64,000 nucleotides of DNA. Origin: Hominimerdicola alba. GTDB lineage: Bacteria; Bacillota; Clostridia; Oscillospirales; Ruminococcaceae. Of the stretch, positions 32,495 through 44,059 are shown in pieces. The stretch covers positions 1-64,000 of the forward strand of contig NZ_FOKQ01000006.1 of assembly GCF_900112155.1 (NCBI RefSeq). Reading direction: 5' to 3'. Numbering within the stretch: position 1 is the stretch's first letter; each line of letters begins with the position of its first letter. The notes beneath the pieces are model-generated. The model made no database searches. It was not told the DNA's origin and saw only the letters and a program-made list of their open reading frames with translations. Both the position numbers and the translations under genes were made by a program.

Positions 32495-35259
32495 ATGACA
32501 ATAGGTAACCCTTTGATGTTATCTCCAAGTTTTCCCCTGTCCCACACCGTACGTGACAGTTTCCCGTCATACGGCGCTCCATCAACAATTACTTTTATTC
32601 AAACTTATACTTCAGACTTCAATCAGTTCTCCATCGGCTGAGATTGGTGGTTTTTCTGCCATTACTCTCAGCTCATTTATTTTCTTCAACTGTTTTGCAT
32701 CAGGTTTAACCAGTTCTAGATACTTTTTCAGTGTTACTGTGTTTACTGAGTGAATCAGTATGTGAACCTTGTCAGATACAATAATCAAGTTATTGTATTC
32801 ATCACCACCGCCTAAAGCTCTTGGTTTCTTGTGGTGACAATCTATCGTACCTATATCAAGTTGTTCTTTAGTTATAGCACATTTACCTTTTTGAGCTACA
32901 TACATCGATATCCTGTTGTCATTGTATTCTACGCTTTCAGCACCACAGGGAGTATTCATAAGATGATATAGGAGCGAAAAATCAACAAATCCTAAATTTT
33001 TATGAATTTCCTCTCGTCCTTCTGGTGTGTAATTATTTATACGTCTTTTCTTATCCATAGGAACTCGATGTTGGACGTATGCAATTGGCACAATGGCATG
33101 GTTATTGATGAATCTTACTTCTTTGCTTTTTCCGTATTTACTCCGGATATAGCTATTAGTGATTGTACCTTTTCTGGTTATCCTGTGTTTCAGCCTGTTG
33201 TAAAGGCTCTTTTTGACATCATAAGCGATAACGTGAAAGTCAATATTTACATGAGTTGCAATGCAATAGTAATTATGAACGCCAATCAGATAGGCATTGT
33301 ACATCTGAACAAGCCTAAATTCCATTTCTTTATTGTACGTTTGCCTTATCTTTCCGATTATATCCTTGGTATACGCTCTTATTTTAAATAATCGCTGTTC
33401 CTTGATATGTGCTTCAACTACATACTTTGGTTTGCCTTGTCTGTCTTTGCCCTTTTTCCTCATTTTCAGCTTAAATCCGAGGAATTCCGAGAAATGACGT
33501 TTAAGATTTACTATTTTTGACTTTTCGGGACTGATTTCCAGTCCTAAGCGGTCTTTCAGCCAAAGTTTAGTAGCTTCAAACATCTTAATCGCATCCGAAC
33601 GATTTCTACAAAATATCTTGAAGTCGTCCGCATATCTTACAATGTAGCACTCCTTAAGAGAAGACTTCCGTAAATGAAATACTTGTTTCGATTTATCGGG
33701 TGTTCCGTTGGCGTATATGCGTTTAATATAATTTTCCCTTGTGGGGATGTTCTCCCATTGACTTGCTACCCACCAGTCTAGTTCATTCAAAACAATATTG
33801 GATAATAATGGTGAAATGATACTGCCTTGAGGAGTTCCTTTTTCTGGAAAACCTATTCCGGTAATTTCTGCTTTAAGCATAGCTGATATGATGCACAACA
33901 GCTTCTTGTCTCTAATACCTAATGTCCACATCTGCTTTAATAGCTTGCCGTGACTTACATTATCAAAGAATGCTTTAATGTCTACATCTACGACGTAGTG
34001 TAGATTCATGTTTTGCATCATTCGCTCAGCCTGTGCTATCGCATTTTCTGCACTTCTGTTAGGTCTGAATCCGTTGCTTCGCTCAAAGAATTTAGCTTCA
34101 CAAATTGGCTCCAGTACTTGCAATATACATTGCTGTATAAGTCTATCCATGATTGTAGGTATGCCTAAAGGACGGGTTTTACCATTGTCTTTAGGAATTT
34201 CTACTCTTCGAACTTTCTGCGGTGTGTATCTTTCCAGTTTTCGCTGTACATGGGAGATAAGCTTGTGTTCTTTCCACTTACTTAAATCGCTTATTGTTTT
34301 CTTATCCGTTCCTGCTGTTTTGCTTCCTTGGTTTTTCTTGATGTTTCTGTATGCAAGTTTTATGTTTTCCGGACTGGTTATGATATTCACAAGATGCGTG
34401 AACGCTTTACCATCCTTACTGTCTGCATACAGCTTATCAAATATGCCTTGCAAGTTGTAATATTCAGCATTACGGAGTTTTTGCTTCTTAAGAGTTCTTT
34501 TCTTGTCTGTCAAAGTCAGCTTAGTTCCTTTCTGCTTTCAGAATGGATTTCGCTTTTCTTAGTCATACTCGAACCTTTGAATTTGTATAATTTGAAATTT
34601 ATTTGTAATTGTTGACTTGTGCCTATCCCTCCACCGCCTCTTTTTCGCAGCGGCTTCATCGGTACTGTGGCACTACTCTCAGCCGGATAAAGAACAGTTA
34701 TACAGTATGAGCTGATTTCCTGTTCAACGCTTCATTGCCGCAGTTAGCTCTGCGTTCCGACCTTTCCACGTTCCAATATTCCTATCTGTACATATACCCT
34801 TAGGTGTCCCTCTGAGCCTGCGCATACCCAGTGCCTGTAACACTGCAAGGATTTTCATAGTAAAAAAAATTTTACTCATCCTCATGCACTTCCGTATTCG
34901 GACTGCGACATTTCTGTCGTAACGCCTTTTAGACCCGTACATTCGGGGTTTCGCCAGTCAACATTGACATTCTGACCATAGGTATTTTATAGACCTCCGG
35001 CATATCATCTGCACATTCCACCTCTGGAACGCTTTCCACAGCATTGTCTGTTTGGGCAAACTTCTGCCGACTTCCGCGAGCGTTTTACCATAGTTACCAC
35101 TGCCGTAGCTAAAGCAAATCGCAGTTTTAAGGCAGGCGTTTCAGGACGTTACTCCTTCATTCCACCTGTCGGAATATCAGTTCTCCAAGAACCGTATTTC
35201 AAATATTAATTTATCATACGACCTTGTGCGTAACCTTTTCAGTTACGAACGTGTCGCAC
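32495..35259 (-). mobile_element. Group II intron 1 (in helicase Walker A motif)
   Basis: A 2,765-nt intron. The 5' end is GTGCG at 35259; the 3' end is GTCAT at 32495. Domain V is the 34-nt hairpin at 32577-32544 (GCCGTATGAC-GGGAAA-CTGTCACGTACGGT). Precise removal gives GGA AAA A|CA TTT GAA, restoring HCVGAGKTFEM, the normal Walker A. A U-rich loop flanked by AGTAAAA and TTTACT near 34862-34882 could be the EBS1 loop pairing with the A-rich exon end (inference). About 745 nt before the maturase start form the catalytic RNA. Confidence 0.93.
32612..34513 (-). CDS. Group II intron reverse transcriptase/maturase (intron 1)
   Basis: A 633-residue protein with an intact reverse transcriptase domain: GSKTAGTDKKTI, TRPLGIPTIMDRLIQQ, SNGFRPNRSAENAI, GTPQGSIISPLLSNIVL and VRYADDFKIF. 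A maturase region follows, then an HNH nuclease (CAITKEQLDIGTIDCHHKKP ... NNLIIVSDKVH). It is the partner of the surrounding intron RNA for splicing and mobility. It is a different protein from the maturase of intron 2 (clearly homologous but divergent), so the introns arrived as two separate, related elements rather than by recent duplication. Confidence 0.95.
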   Translation of the reverse strand: MTDKKRTLKKQKLRNAEYYNLQGIFDKLYADSKDGKAFTHLVNIITSPENIKLAYRNIKKNQGSKTAGTDKKTISDLSKWKEHKLISHVQRKLERYTPQKVRRVEIPKDNGKTRPLGIPTIMDRLIQQCILQVLEPICEAKFFERSNGFRPNRSAENAIAQAERMMQNMNLHYVVDVDIKAFFDNVSHGKLLKQMWTLGIRDKKLLCIISAMLKAEITGIGFPEKGTPQGSIISPLLSNIVLNELDWWVASQWENIPTRENYIKRIYANGTPDKSKQVFHLRKSSLKECYIVRYADDFKIFCRNRSDAIKMFEATKLWLKDRLGLEISPEKSKIVNLKRHFSEFLGFKLKMRKKGKDRQGKPKYVVEAHIKEQRLFKIRAYTKDIIGKIRQTYNKEMEFRLVQMYNAYLIGVHNYYCIATHVNIDFHVIAYDVKKSLYNRLKHRITRKGTITNSYIRSKYGKSKEVRFINNHAIVPIAYVQHRVPMDKKRRINNYTPEGREEIHKNLGFVDFSLLYHLMNTPCGAESVEYNDNRISMYVAQKGKCAITKEQLDIGTIDCHHKKPRALGGGDEYNNLIIVSDKVHILIHSVNTVTLKKYLELVKPDAKQLKKINELRVMAEKPPISADGELIEV

Positions 35260-38200
35260 TTTTTCCGGCACCAACGCAGTGCGCAAAAAGCGTATTACCG
35301 CCAAACATTGCGTGTGCGATAGCATTCTTCTGATGATCGTGGAGCTTAATATCCGAAGTCATCATCGGGAAAGAAAGAGCCGAGCCGTCATACTCACGGG
35401 GACGAATACTGTTGAACAGTTCGTTGTACTTTTCCACGATAGCTTCACGGCGCTGCGGATCTTTGAAAATCCACGCCTTGAATGCCTTGCGAATATCATC
35501 GGCTTTACGCTGTACCACACGGGTAGCATCAATATCCACTACACGCTTTTCCTTTGTATCGCCCAAACCGTCCGGAACCTCGATAGTCTTATATACCTTC
35601 GGTTCTTGTAAGTTCAGCAGATGTTCAAAGATGTCGTAGGCGTTCATCTTATGAGAACCGTATTTCTGCGTAGCAAGCACCGACCTGTCGGAAGATTTGT
35701 TGCTGACATGGAAAGAGTTAGCGTGTACGGAATATTCCACGCCGATGATAGAACTCTTATTCCACCTTGCGGACGGACTTGTACTGCGCTGATACTCAGG
35801 TGTCTGCAACAGCTCATACATGAACTGCTCATAGTATTTCGCATCAAGCCAAGCAGCACCGAGCTTAATGTCAATATCGCCGGCTTTCAGCGGTTCAGGC
35901 ATAGCCTGTTTTAGCGCCGATACATTGATGTTGAAGTCCGCATCGTACTCAGCGATTTCTTCCGCTTCACGGAGCTTCTTGCGAATATCGCCCGACAGGT
36001 ATTCACTTGCCGTCTGATAACCGTTCTCCGTATGGGGAATCTTGAAAATCGCCCCTGTCAGGTCACGCTTCAGCTCGTCCTCCGTCATACCCGTCAGACT
36101 GCTCATGTACTCAAAATCTACATGAGCCTTTTCAGCTACGGACAAAGTGAGAGCTTCAAGAGCCGTATCAACATGATCGACTGCTTTCGGCGGCACGATA
36201 GTACGTTTTGTGAAAATATCGGACTTTGCTTTCAGCTCAGTCTTATCATAGTCCTTTTCAAGTCCTGCCACAAGGTTATACGAAACATCTTCTGCAAAGT
36301 AACGCTTGTTCGTCTGAGAGTGGATAAGTCCGAATTTCTTGTAAAAATCGTCATAAGCCACATTCAGCTTTGCCTGCAAATCCTTGATAACGCTGTCAGG
36401 CTTGTCAAGCTCCATTGCTTCGATCAGCTCACGGGTGAGGTCACGAAGCTCAATAAAAGCCTTGAAACGCTTGTGCTGCGCTGTTCCTTTATCGAAACGG
36501 AACTCGCAGGCAGCGTTGTTTTTCTTGAAGAACACCTGATCGTCAGACATAAAAAAGCTGTAATTACGCAGATTGGACGGAATCTGTACCTGAACGCCGT
36601 CAGCGGTCTTAGCGTATACATCACGCCCCTTATCGTGGCTGATCTCCGCAGAGAGCTTGCCGACAGCTTCATGGAGTGCCGATTTCAGGTCAAAGCCGTC
36701 CTCAGCGACAACCATAGTGCCGCTGCCGTAGAGCTTGTTTCCCTCGACCACAGTACCAAGCACCATATCAGGGTGCTGTTCAAAATACTTGTTGATCGGC
36801 AGACCGTCAGCCGTTTCACCGATTTGTACCCAATCGGGAATATCGGACATTTCGGCAAGCGACTTGCCTTCGTGCTTCTTCAAAAAGATAATATCCGTGG
36901 TAACATCTGTTCCGGCATTATCGTGAAATGCACCATTCTTTCCACCTGGCAAACGGATAGCACCGATGAAATCAGCCTTGTCAGCTAACATCTGGCGAGT
37001 GCTTTCATCACGCTTGTCAAGTGTGCCTGCCGAGGTAACAAATGCCATGATACCACCGTCTTTGAGCTTTGAGAGGGCTTCTGCAAAGAAATAATCGTGC
37101 AGTTTCGTGGTATCATGGACGGTATCACGGAAACCAAGCTCACCGAATGGGACATTACCGACAGCTACATCAAAGCTGCCGTTCTGAAAACGATTCTTCT
37201 CAAAACCCTGAATTGCAATATCCGCATCGGGATAGAGAGCCTGAGCGATTCTGCCCGATAAGCTGTCGATCTCCACGCCGTAGAGCTGAGAGTGAGCCTG
37301 CATTTCTTCGGGCATACGTCCGAAAAAGTTTCCGATACCCATTGCAGGCTCTAATACATTACCGCCCTCAAAGCCGAAGTTTCCGAGAGCTTCATAGATA
37401 CCGTCAATAACCGTAGGACTGGTGTAAAACGCATCATTTACGGTTGAACGTGCCTGAGCGTATTCCTGCGGAGTCAGCAACTCAGAAAGCTCCTTATACT
37501 CTGCGGCCCACTTCTCATCATTCTTATCAAAAGCCTTAGCCAAAGCACCCCAGCCGACATATTTCGACAGGGTTTCCTTTTCCTCAGCCGTTGCAGAACG
37601 CTTTTCGGCTTCAAGTGCTTTCAGCGTTCTGATTGCATCGACATTGGCTCTGAACTTCGTCTTAGCACCGCCGTCACCGAGGTTATCATCAGTAATGGTG
37701 AAGTTATCGCCCTTATCGGGAGTAGGTGCGGTGATTTTCTCAGTTATCGCTTCATCTGTATCGCTGATCTCAGGTATAGGAGTATCAATCTCCGGCTCTT
37801 TAGTACGCTCCAAGCTGTCAATAAAATGAAAGCTCATGAGCATATCGCCGTTATCGAGTCTGGAAGTCAGCTCACCGCCGTCAAAACTCCAGTTTTTCGC
37901 ACGGTCAAACTCCATGTGAAGGTCTTTGCCCGTAGGTTCGCCATTTTCATCGAGCTTTCTGGAAGTAAAATCGACGGTGCTTACGCCAGTGACGATTCTG
38001 CGTTCTCCGATACATTCAGGACGGAGATGATCGCTGATCTCAAACATCATTCCCGGCTTCAAAGCCTTTTTGAGCTGAGATAGGTTCTTGATTGTCGGAA
38101 TATCAGTCTTTTCTGTTTCAGGAGCGACCGCAGTATTATCCGGTGTTACCTCAGCAACAGGCTCAGGCTTCACAGGTTCAGACTTTTCCTTTTCGGGTTC

Positions 38201-41200
38201 AGCCCTGCCAATGTATTCATACAGACCGCTGCTCAGGAGCTTATCATAAGAAATATTCTCCTCGATCTCAAAAGCACCGCTTCTGCGTTTGACCGTACAA
38301 TCGTCCGTATAATACGGTAATGCACCCGTCAATGCAACAACCTCCGAAACCACGCCAGTAGCCTTGTTGCGAAATCGGTCACCGATTTCTACCTTATACG
38401 GCTCTGCGTTTTCCTCCGGTGAGCGTTCAGCTTTCATAGCCTGCCACTTTTCCTGCTGTTCAGGTGAGAGGTAGGTATTGCTTCTCAGCTTTGATTCGAC
38501 TGCGGTTGCAACGTTGAACCACGAATGACGGAATTTCTCGCCATTATCGAAGGAAAAGACAAGCCCCTTGCTGTTGTAGTCAACAAGCGTGATCTTGCCG
38601 TCACCGCTATGACCGCCTGTTCCATACTCCTTTTTCAGAAAGTCAGCCAGTTCCTGCGTTGTGGGGTGATTCGGCTGGCTTCTCATCTTTTCATAGAACT
38701 CCTGCACACGGATTTTGCCGTCAACAAAGCCTGTTCCACGTTCAATTTCCGCATAGAGAGCCTCATAGACCTGAACGCCGTCCACAACCGGACCTGCGGA
38801 AAACTCAGATTTTGGCTTCTGAGGTGCAGGTTTAGAGGCTGTCAGCGGTTCGGGATCACCAAACAAAGAAAGCTGTTCGCCCTCAATGTCGGGCTTCTCC
38901 CAAAACGGAACATCATCATTCACGCTGCGCTGAATCTCGTCAATGACCGCTTCATCGGTGAATAACGGCTTGTCAATATCCTCCGATACAGCAGGAGCAT
39001 CATCAACACGCATAATTCCAAGCTCATAAGCAAGACCGTCAAGCTCAGCTTTATGATTCTCATAGGTGTCGATAGAGATAACGCCCTCAGCATTGTCAAT
39101 GAGAACAGTCGCACCGAGGGATAATGCCTTGTCCTTGATCTCATCAAGGCTCTCAGCATCGCCCTTGTATTTCAGCGTAACCGCTGGAACATCATCAGAA
39201 GGAGAAGAAGTATCGAAAATATCGGCGGCATCGCTCATAAGGTCAACCGTCTGTTCGTCCTTGCCATTGTGCCTGTCAATGACTTCATCGGGAACGGAAA
39301 CAAGGTCAGAAAAGTCAAGCCCTGTCAGTCCGTTTTCGATCATATCCTCGATACTGTCAAACTGCTCTGTATCGAATACTTCACCGTCAAATTCGTGAGT
39401 GATCTTGAAGTCCACAAGGTCAGCCCTTACCTGAATGGGCAGCTCATCGTCCGTCAGCGTGGTAAACGCAAGACCGACATTGTGCAGATCATCGAAATCA
39501 GCCCCCTCACGGTATTCGGCTTCACAGAAATCGTTGATAAGCCACTTTGCCTTATCAAGCGGAGTTTCAAAGGTACGCTGGAAGTCCATGATCTCCACGG
39601 GCTTATCAGGATTATGCTCAAGCATTGCCGTTTGCAGGAGCTTCGGGAAAGTGGACAGCTCACGGTACGGCTCGATCTCCATCTTATCGCCACGGTTATA
39701 GATACCGCAAACAGGCTCTCCACCGTAGAAAAGCTCACCGACCTTATCGCCGTCAGCAATAGCCAGTTTCCATGTGCCGTGTTCCGTTTCGGCAGACTCG
39801 CAGTCCGTGCCGAAATATGTGTCAACGACCTGCTGTAACGTCTGGAGCTTTTCAGGCTCACGTTTCGGAGGATTCAGTTCAAATGCCTGTTCGATCAGGA
39901 CAGAATATCCTGCATCACTGAGCTTTTTAGAATACTCGTCCTTTACATGGTCAGGGAAACCGACCATAGGCTGACCGTGCTTTGACAGCATACGCAGTCC
40001 GAGGACTTCCGCACCGATCTCCGCATTTTTGCCATACATTTCATAGAAATCACCGACCTTGCGGAGCGATACCGGACCTTTATCCTCCGGCTCTGTCTTT
40101 TCAGCAGTCTGGCCGCCCTTAGACAGAATCTCAAAGCCCTTTTCTTCCATATCTGCCTGCCAGCCCTCATAAGCGAACACATCTGAAGTTCCGAGCAGAA
40201 TCCCACCGTAATCGGGAGCGTCGAGGTCTTTGAGAGAAATGCTCTTTTCGCTGATTTTCTCGACTTCACGGCGTTTGCCCTCATACATGATAACGTCACC
40301 GACATCAAGATCAGCGACCGTAGGGGCAGACTTCTCCTGAGAAAGCTCTTTCTCCTTGAAGAACTCAGGCATTTCCGTAAAGCCGAAGCTGTCGCAGAAA
40401 TACGCTGTATCCTTGCCGTCAACGGAAATGACGATAACATCGCTTACAGAAAGAGAATGACCAGTGAAGTCCGCAGGGTGTGCTGTATTGAACTGAGCAA
40501 AGAGTGTTTCAAGGGTAGCATTGCCCCTGAACTCTCCGACCACGCCCTCATAAACAAGCTCATAATCGTCCTTGTTGAGCTGTACGCCGTCCTTTTTGAG
40601 CTGTTCCATACCCTCAAAGCGGATACCGTGATATTCTTCACCGCTGGGAAGCTGATAGATCTGGAACTTGCCCTGAGCCTTTTCTACATCATCATAGGTG
40701 CGGATCGGGTGCTGTTCCTTGAAATCGTCAAAGATACGCTGTTCCTCAGCCGTCAGCTCAGAATGGGCTTCAAGGAAAGGAACAAACACATCAAGTGTGT
40801 GCTTCGCTCTTTCCTGATACTCCGGCTGATTGAACGGGTGCTGCGTATAACCGAGAATACCCTCATTATGGGTGCGGATATGGTCAATCAGCGAACCGCC
40901 GCCCGTGCCTTTGCCGTCACCAATATCAAAGCGGCCCTCATAACCGAACTGCTCACCATTGATAACAGCACTGATCGTGAAGTCCGTCTTTTTATACCAG
41001 CCTGCTTTCAGCTCAGGGATATTGCGCTCCGAGTGCTGTTTCTCATCGAGGTATTCAAGGACTGCATTGCCGAGTGCAAAACTGCAATCAGGGTGTGCAA
41101 GTGCAAAATCGTGAACGATGTCGCTTTCGCTAACCCATTCATCACCGTCACCCTTGCCGAAATGGAATGTCAGGCTGTTAGGCTGTTTTTCGGGCTGTTC

Positions 41201-44056
41201 AGCTTCAAAGGTCACATTATACTTTTCCTTTGCGATGATAGCAAACGCCTTTTCGGTCTGCACTTCATCACCGAGAATATCATAGAGAGCTTTCTTGATA
41301 CGGTTGAGCTTCGGGATATTATCGCCCTTCTCCCAATCCGCCATAGCAGCACCGTCAAATGCCGTGAGAAGATTGCTGATTCTTTCATCGGATATATCGG
41401 GAATAGCCTCCTGCATATCATCACGAACCCACCAGAAAGCGAGATCGTCAAATTCTTCGTGAATACGGTCAATGAAAGCCTGTCCGATCTCCTCAAAGGA
41501 AACAAAACGCTCCATACCGCTGATACTGCAATTATATCCGTCCTCAGTCCTCTCTAAATGCAGAGAGTGACGGAGATTTTCGGCATAATAATAGGTGCGG
41601 TCGGACATTTTGCCGTCCTCAAAGACAAACTCAATGTCAGAAGAAATACCGCCCTCTAACAGTCCGAGTGCAAGCTCCTTGCGAATATCGTCGCCGTCAT
41701 GGAAACGCTGGGCGAGGTCATAGAACGCAGGCTCACTAAGATGATAGCCGAAAGCCGCCTTGTCGCTGGGCTTGTGTTTATCGAGATACCCATGTTCAAA
41801 CATCGGGTACGCCATATCCTCCCACTCATCGGAGGACGGTGTACGTTCTGCAATAAACTTTGCAAGGTCAGCCTTCGGGAATAATACTTCTTCCTCTGTC
41901 GGCACTCTGCTTGCGTTCTCTCTGTCGATAACAACCTGCTTATGAGCAGTCAGGAAGTCCGCAACATCAGATTCCTGCAAAGCGTTATGCAGAATCTCGT
42001 CATACGCCTGAATATCCTCAGCCGTGAAAGTTTCGTCAATGCTGTCGATTTGACCTCTTGTCACATCACCGACAAACATAGCGGTAATAGCGGCCCTCTG
42101 TTCATCTGAGAATGCGTGCTGAGAAAAAAAGTCTGAAAGCTCGATACTGCGGTCAAAACTCGACTTTGCTTCAAGCATATCATTCAGTTTGGAGTTTTCG
42201 CCATATCTTTCAGCCGGAGCCTGAGCGATATACGCATTGACAAGTGAGAGCATTTCACCGAACTGAGCTTCATCATATCTGCGGTCAAAAAATTCAGCAA
42301 GATTCAGCTTCATATCCTCAACGGCAAGACGATGAACAACGGGAGATAATGCTACCATCTGTTCCATTGGCAGACCGAGGTCTGTCATATTGCGGAGCAT
42401 ACCGACCTCACGGACAGCGTTCTCCAATGCTCTATGAAATGCAGGAGCATTTTCTTTATCGACCGCAAAAGCTACCTTGCCGTCACGAACAACAGCGTGA
42501 TAGCTCACACTTGTTTCAAGGAAAGGCTTGACCTCTCCGAACTGTTCAGGTGTGAGCTTACTCATATAATAATGAGTATCACGGTTTGCACGATAGTCAC
42601 GGTTTCCGACTTCCTGCGCCTTATCGGGACTTGCAAACTGCTTACGCATATTGATAACTTCGTCCCTGATATTGCGGACAGCAAAGAGGTCAGCACGGCT
42701 GACTGTCAGCGTACCCTTGCCGGACGGATAGACTCTGCCCGAAAACTGCATACCACGCTTTGACATGATCTCTGCCATTTTCAGGACAAGATCACGGTCA
42801 TCGGAGATATACTCTTTCTGCGGAATATAACGATACTCCGCTGAACCGAAGATGTTTTTTTCGGGCGGAGAATACGGTCTGTTTGATTTAGTCCGAACAA
42901 GATCGGGAGTGCCTGCAATACGCTTGAACCACTCTATGTCTTTGTCATTGATCGCCATAATGACGGAATTATCACGGGCATAGGCATAGTAGTTAATGCC
43001 CGAATTATCAAGCTGTTCCTGCAATCTTGCAAAATCCGCAGCCTGAATCGTCACAAGGCTCTTATCTCTGTTATCTGTTGCCTTGTGCCACATTTCGTTG
43101 CCGTATCTTTGCATATCTGTCTGCTGAACCTCCTTTATTTCAGTCTCATGTTCTACTTCTTTCGGAATACCACGAAGCATATCATTCCAGTCTTTGTATG
43201 TATCGGGAGTGATAACACGCTTCATATCGGGATACTGCTCCTGCAAACGCTGGGCAAATTCATTGCCTGCGGTATCATTATCGGAGCATAAATACACGTT
43301 CTCAGGAGCGATATTATGACGGAGCATCGTATCAAGGACGATATTCGGCTTCACTCCCATCATTGAAACAAGCCTGCAATCGGTCAGCTCTTTATCGTGC
43401 ATTTGCAGATAAGAGAGCATATCAATCGCACTCTCAAAGAAAAAAGCCTTTTCGCCCGTGCCGCGGACAATCTCAAATCCGTGACCGCCTGCCGAGCCTG
43501 TTGCTATGCCCTTGAATTTGTGTTCTGTTGATGTGCCGACCTTTTCTGCACCGATCACTTTGCCCTGATCGTCATAATACTTGAAAAGCACATTGCCTGT
43601 CTTTTCTTCCTGGGAAATAACGCCATTCTTCACAAGTGCGGAAAGCAGATCATAGTCAAGTCCTCTGGTCTTACACAGATACGCAAACACACGCCTGCAA
43701 TTATCAGCTTCGGCAAGGGAAAGCTCCCTTGCCGTTTGCTGAACAGGTTTCGGTTCGTATGTGCGGGACGGATTATAGGTGCGGTCAATGTGTTCTCCGG
43801 TCAGAGCTTCGACGGCATCTATAAAGGACATATCCATGTATTCACGGAGGAAGCCGATATTATCGCCGCCTTTGTTTTCGCTGAACCTGAACCATTGACC
43901 ACGTTCGCCCGGACCATTATCCTTAATGTGCAGGCTGTCATGTTCCTTCCACACATACTCTTTGCCGACCTTTTTCAGATCAAAGCCGTGAGACATGAGG
44001 AACTGAGGAAGATTGACGAGGTTCGCCCTTTCTTTCTGTTCATCAGTTATTCTCAT
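35260..44056 (-). CDS. Giant TOPRIM/MutS-I-like/N6-methylase/SNF2 protein, first exon
   Basis: A 2,932-codon exon. In order: an N-terminal primase-like region (about 1-150) with a TOPRIM domain (FFESAIDMLSYLQ, CSDNDTAGNEFAQ; about 205-265); repeat modules (about 320-560); a YodL-like segment (about 1130-1220); a segment matching MutS domain I (KVGDFYEMYGKNAEIGAEVL, MVGFPDHVKDEYSKKL; about 1330-1395); an N6-adenine methylase-like domain (NVLEPAMGIGNFFG about 2230, VAVGNVPFGELGF about 2295, NPPF-like); and the helicase start ending HCVGAGKT at intron 1. Such giant proteins are typical of Tn1549/CTn-type elements, probably protecting or processing entering DNA. The complete protein would have about 3,782 residues. 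Confidence 0.92.
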
Positions 44057-44059
44057 CTG

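Noticed and set aside
29391-34513. The two reverse transcriptases as retrons or diversity-generating elements
   Set aside because: Both lie in units with GTGCR 5' ends, domain V hairpins and HNH maturases, and removal restores the host frame, which defines group II introns. No template/variable repeat pair was seen.
40457-41557. A 366-codon plus-strand open frame inside the giant gene
   Set aside because: Complement frame of a long conserved coding exon, without start signals or recognisable motifs.
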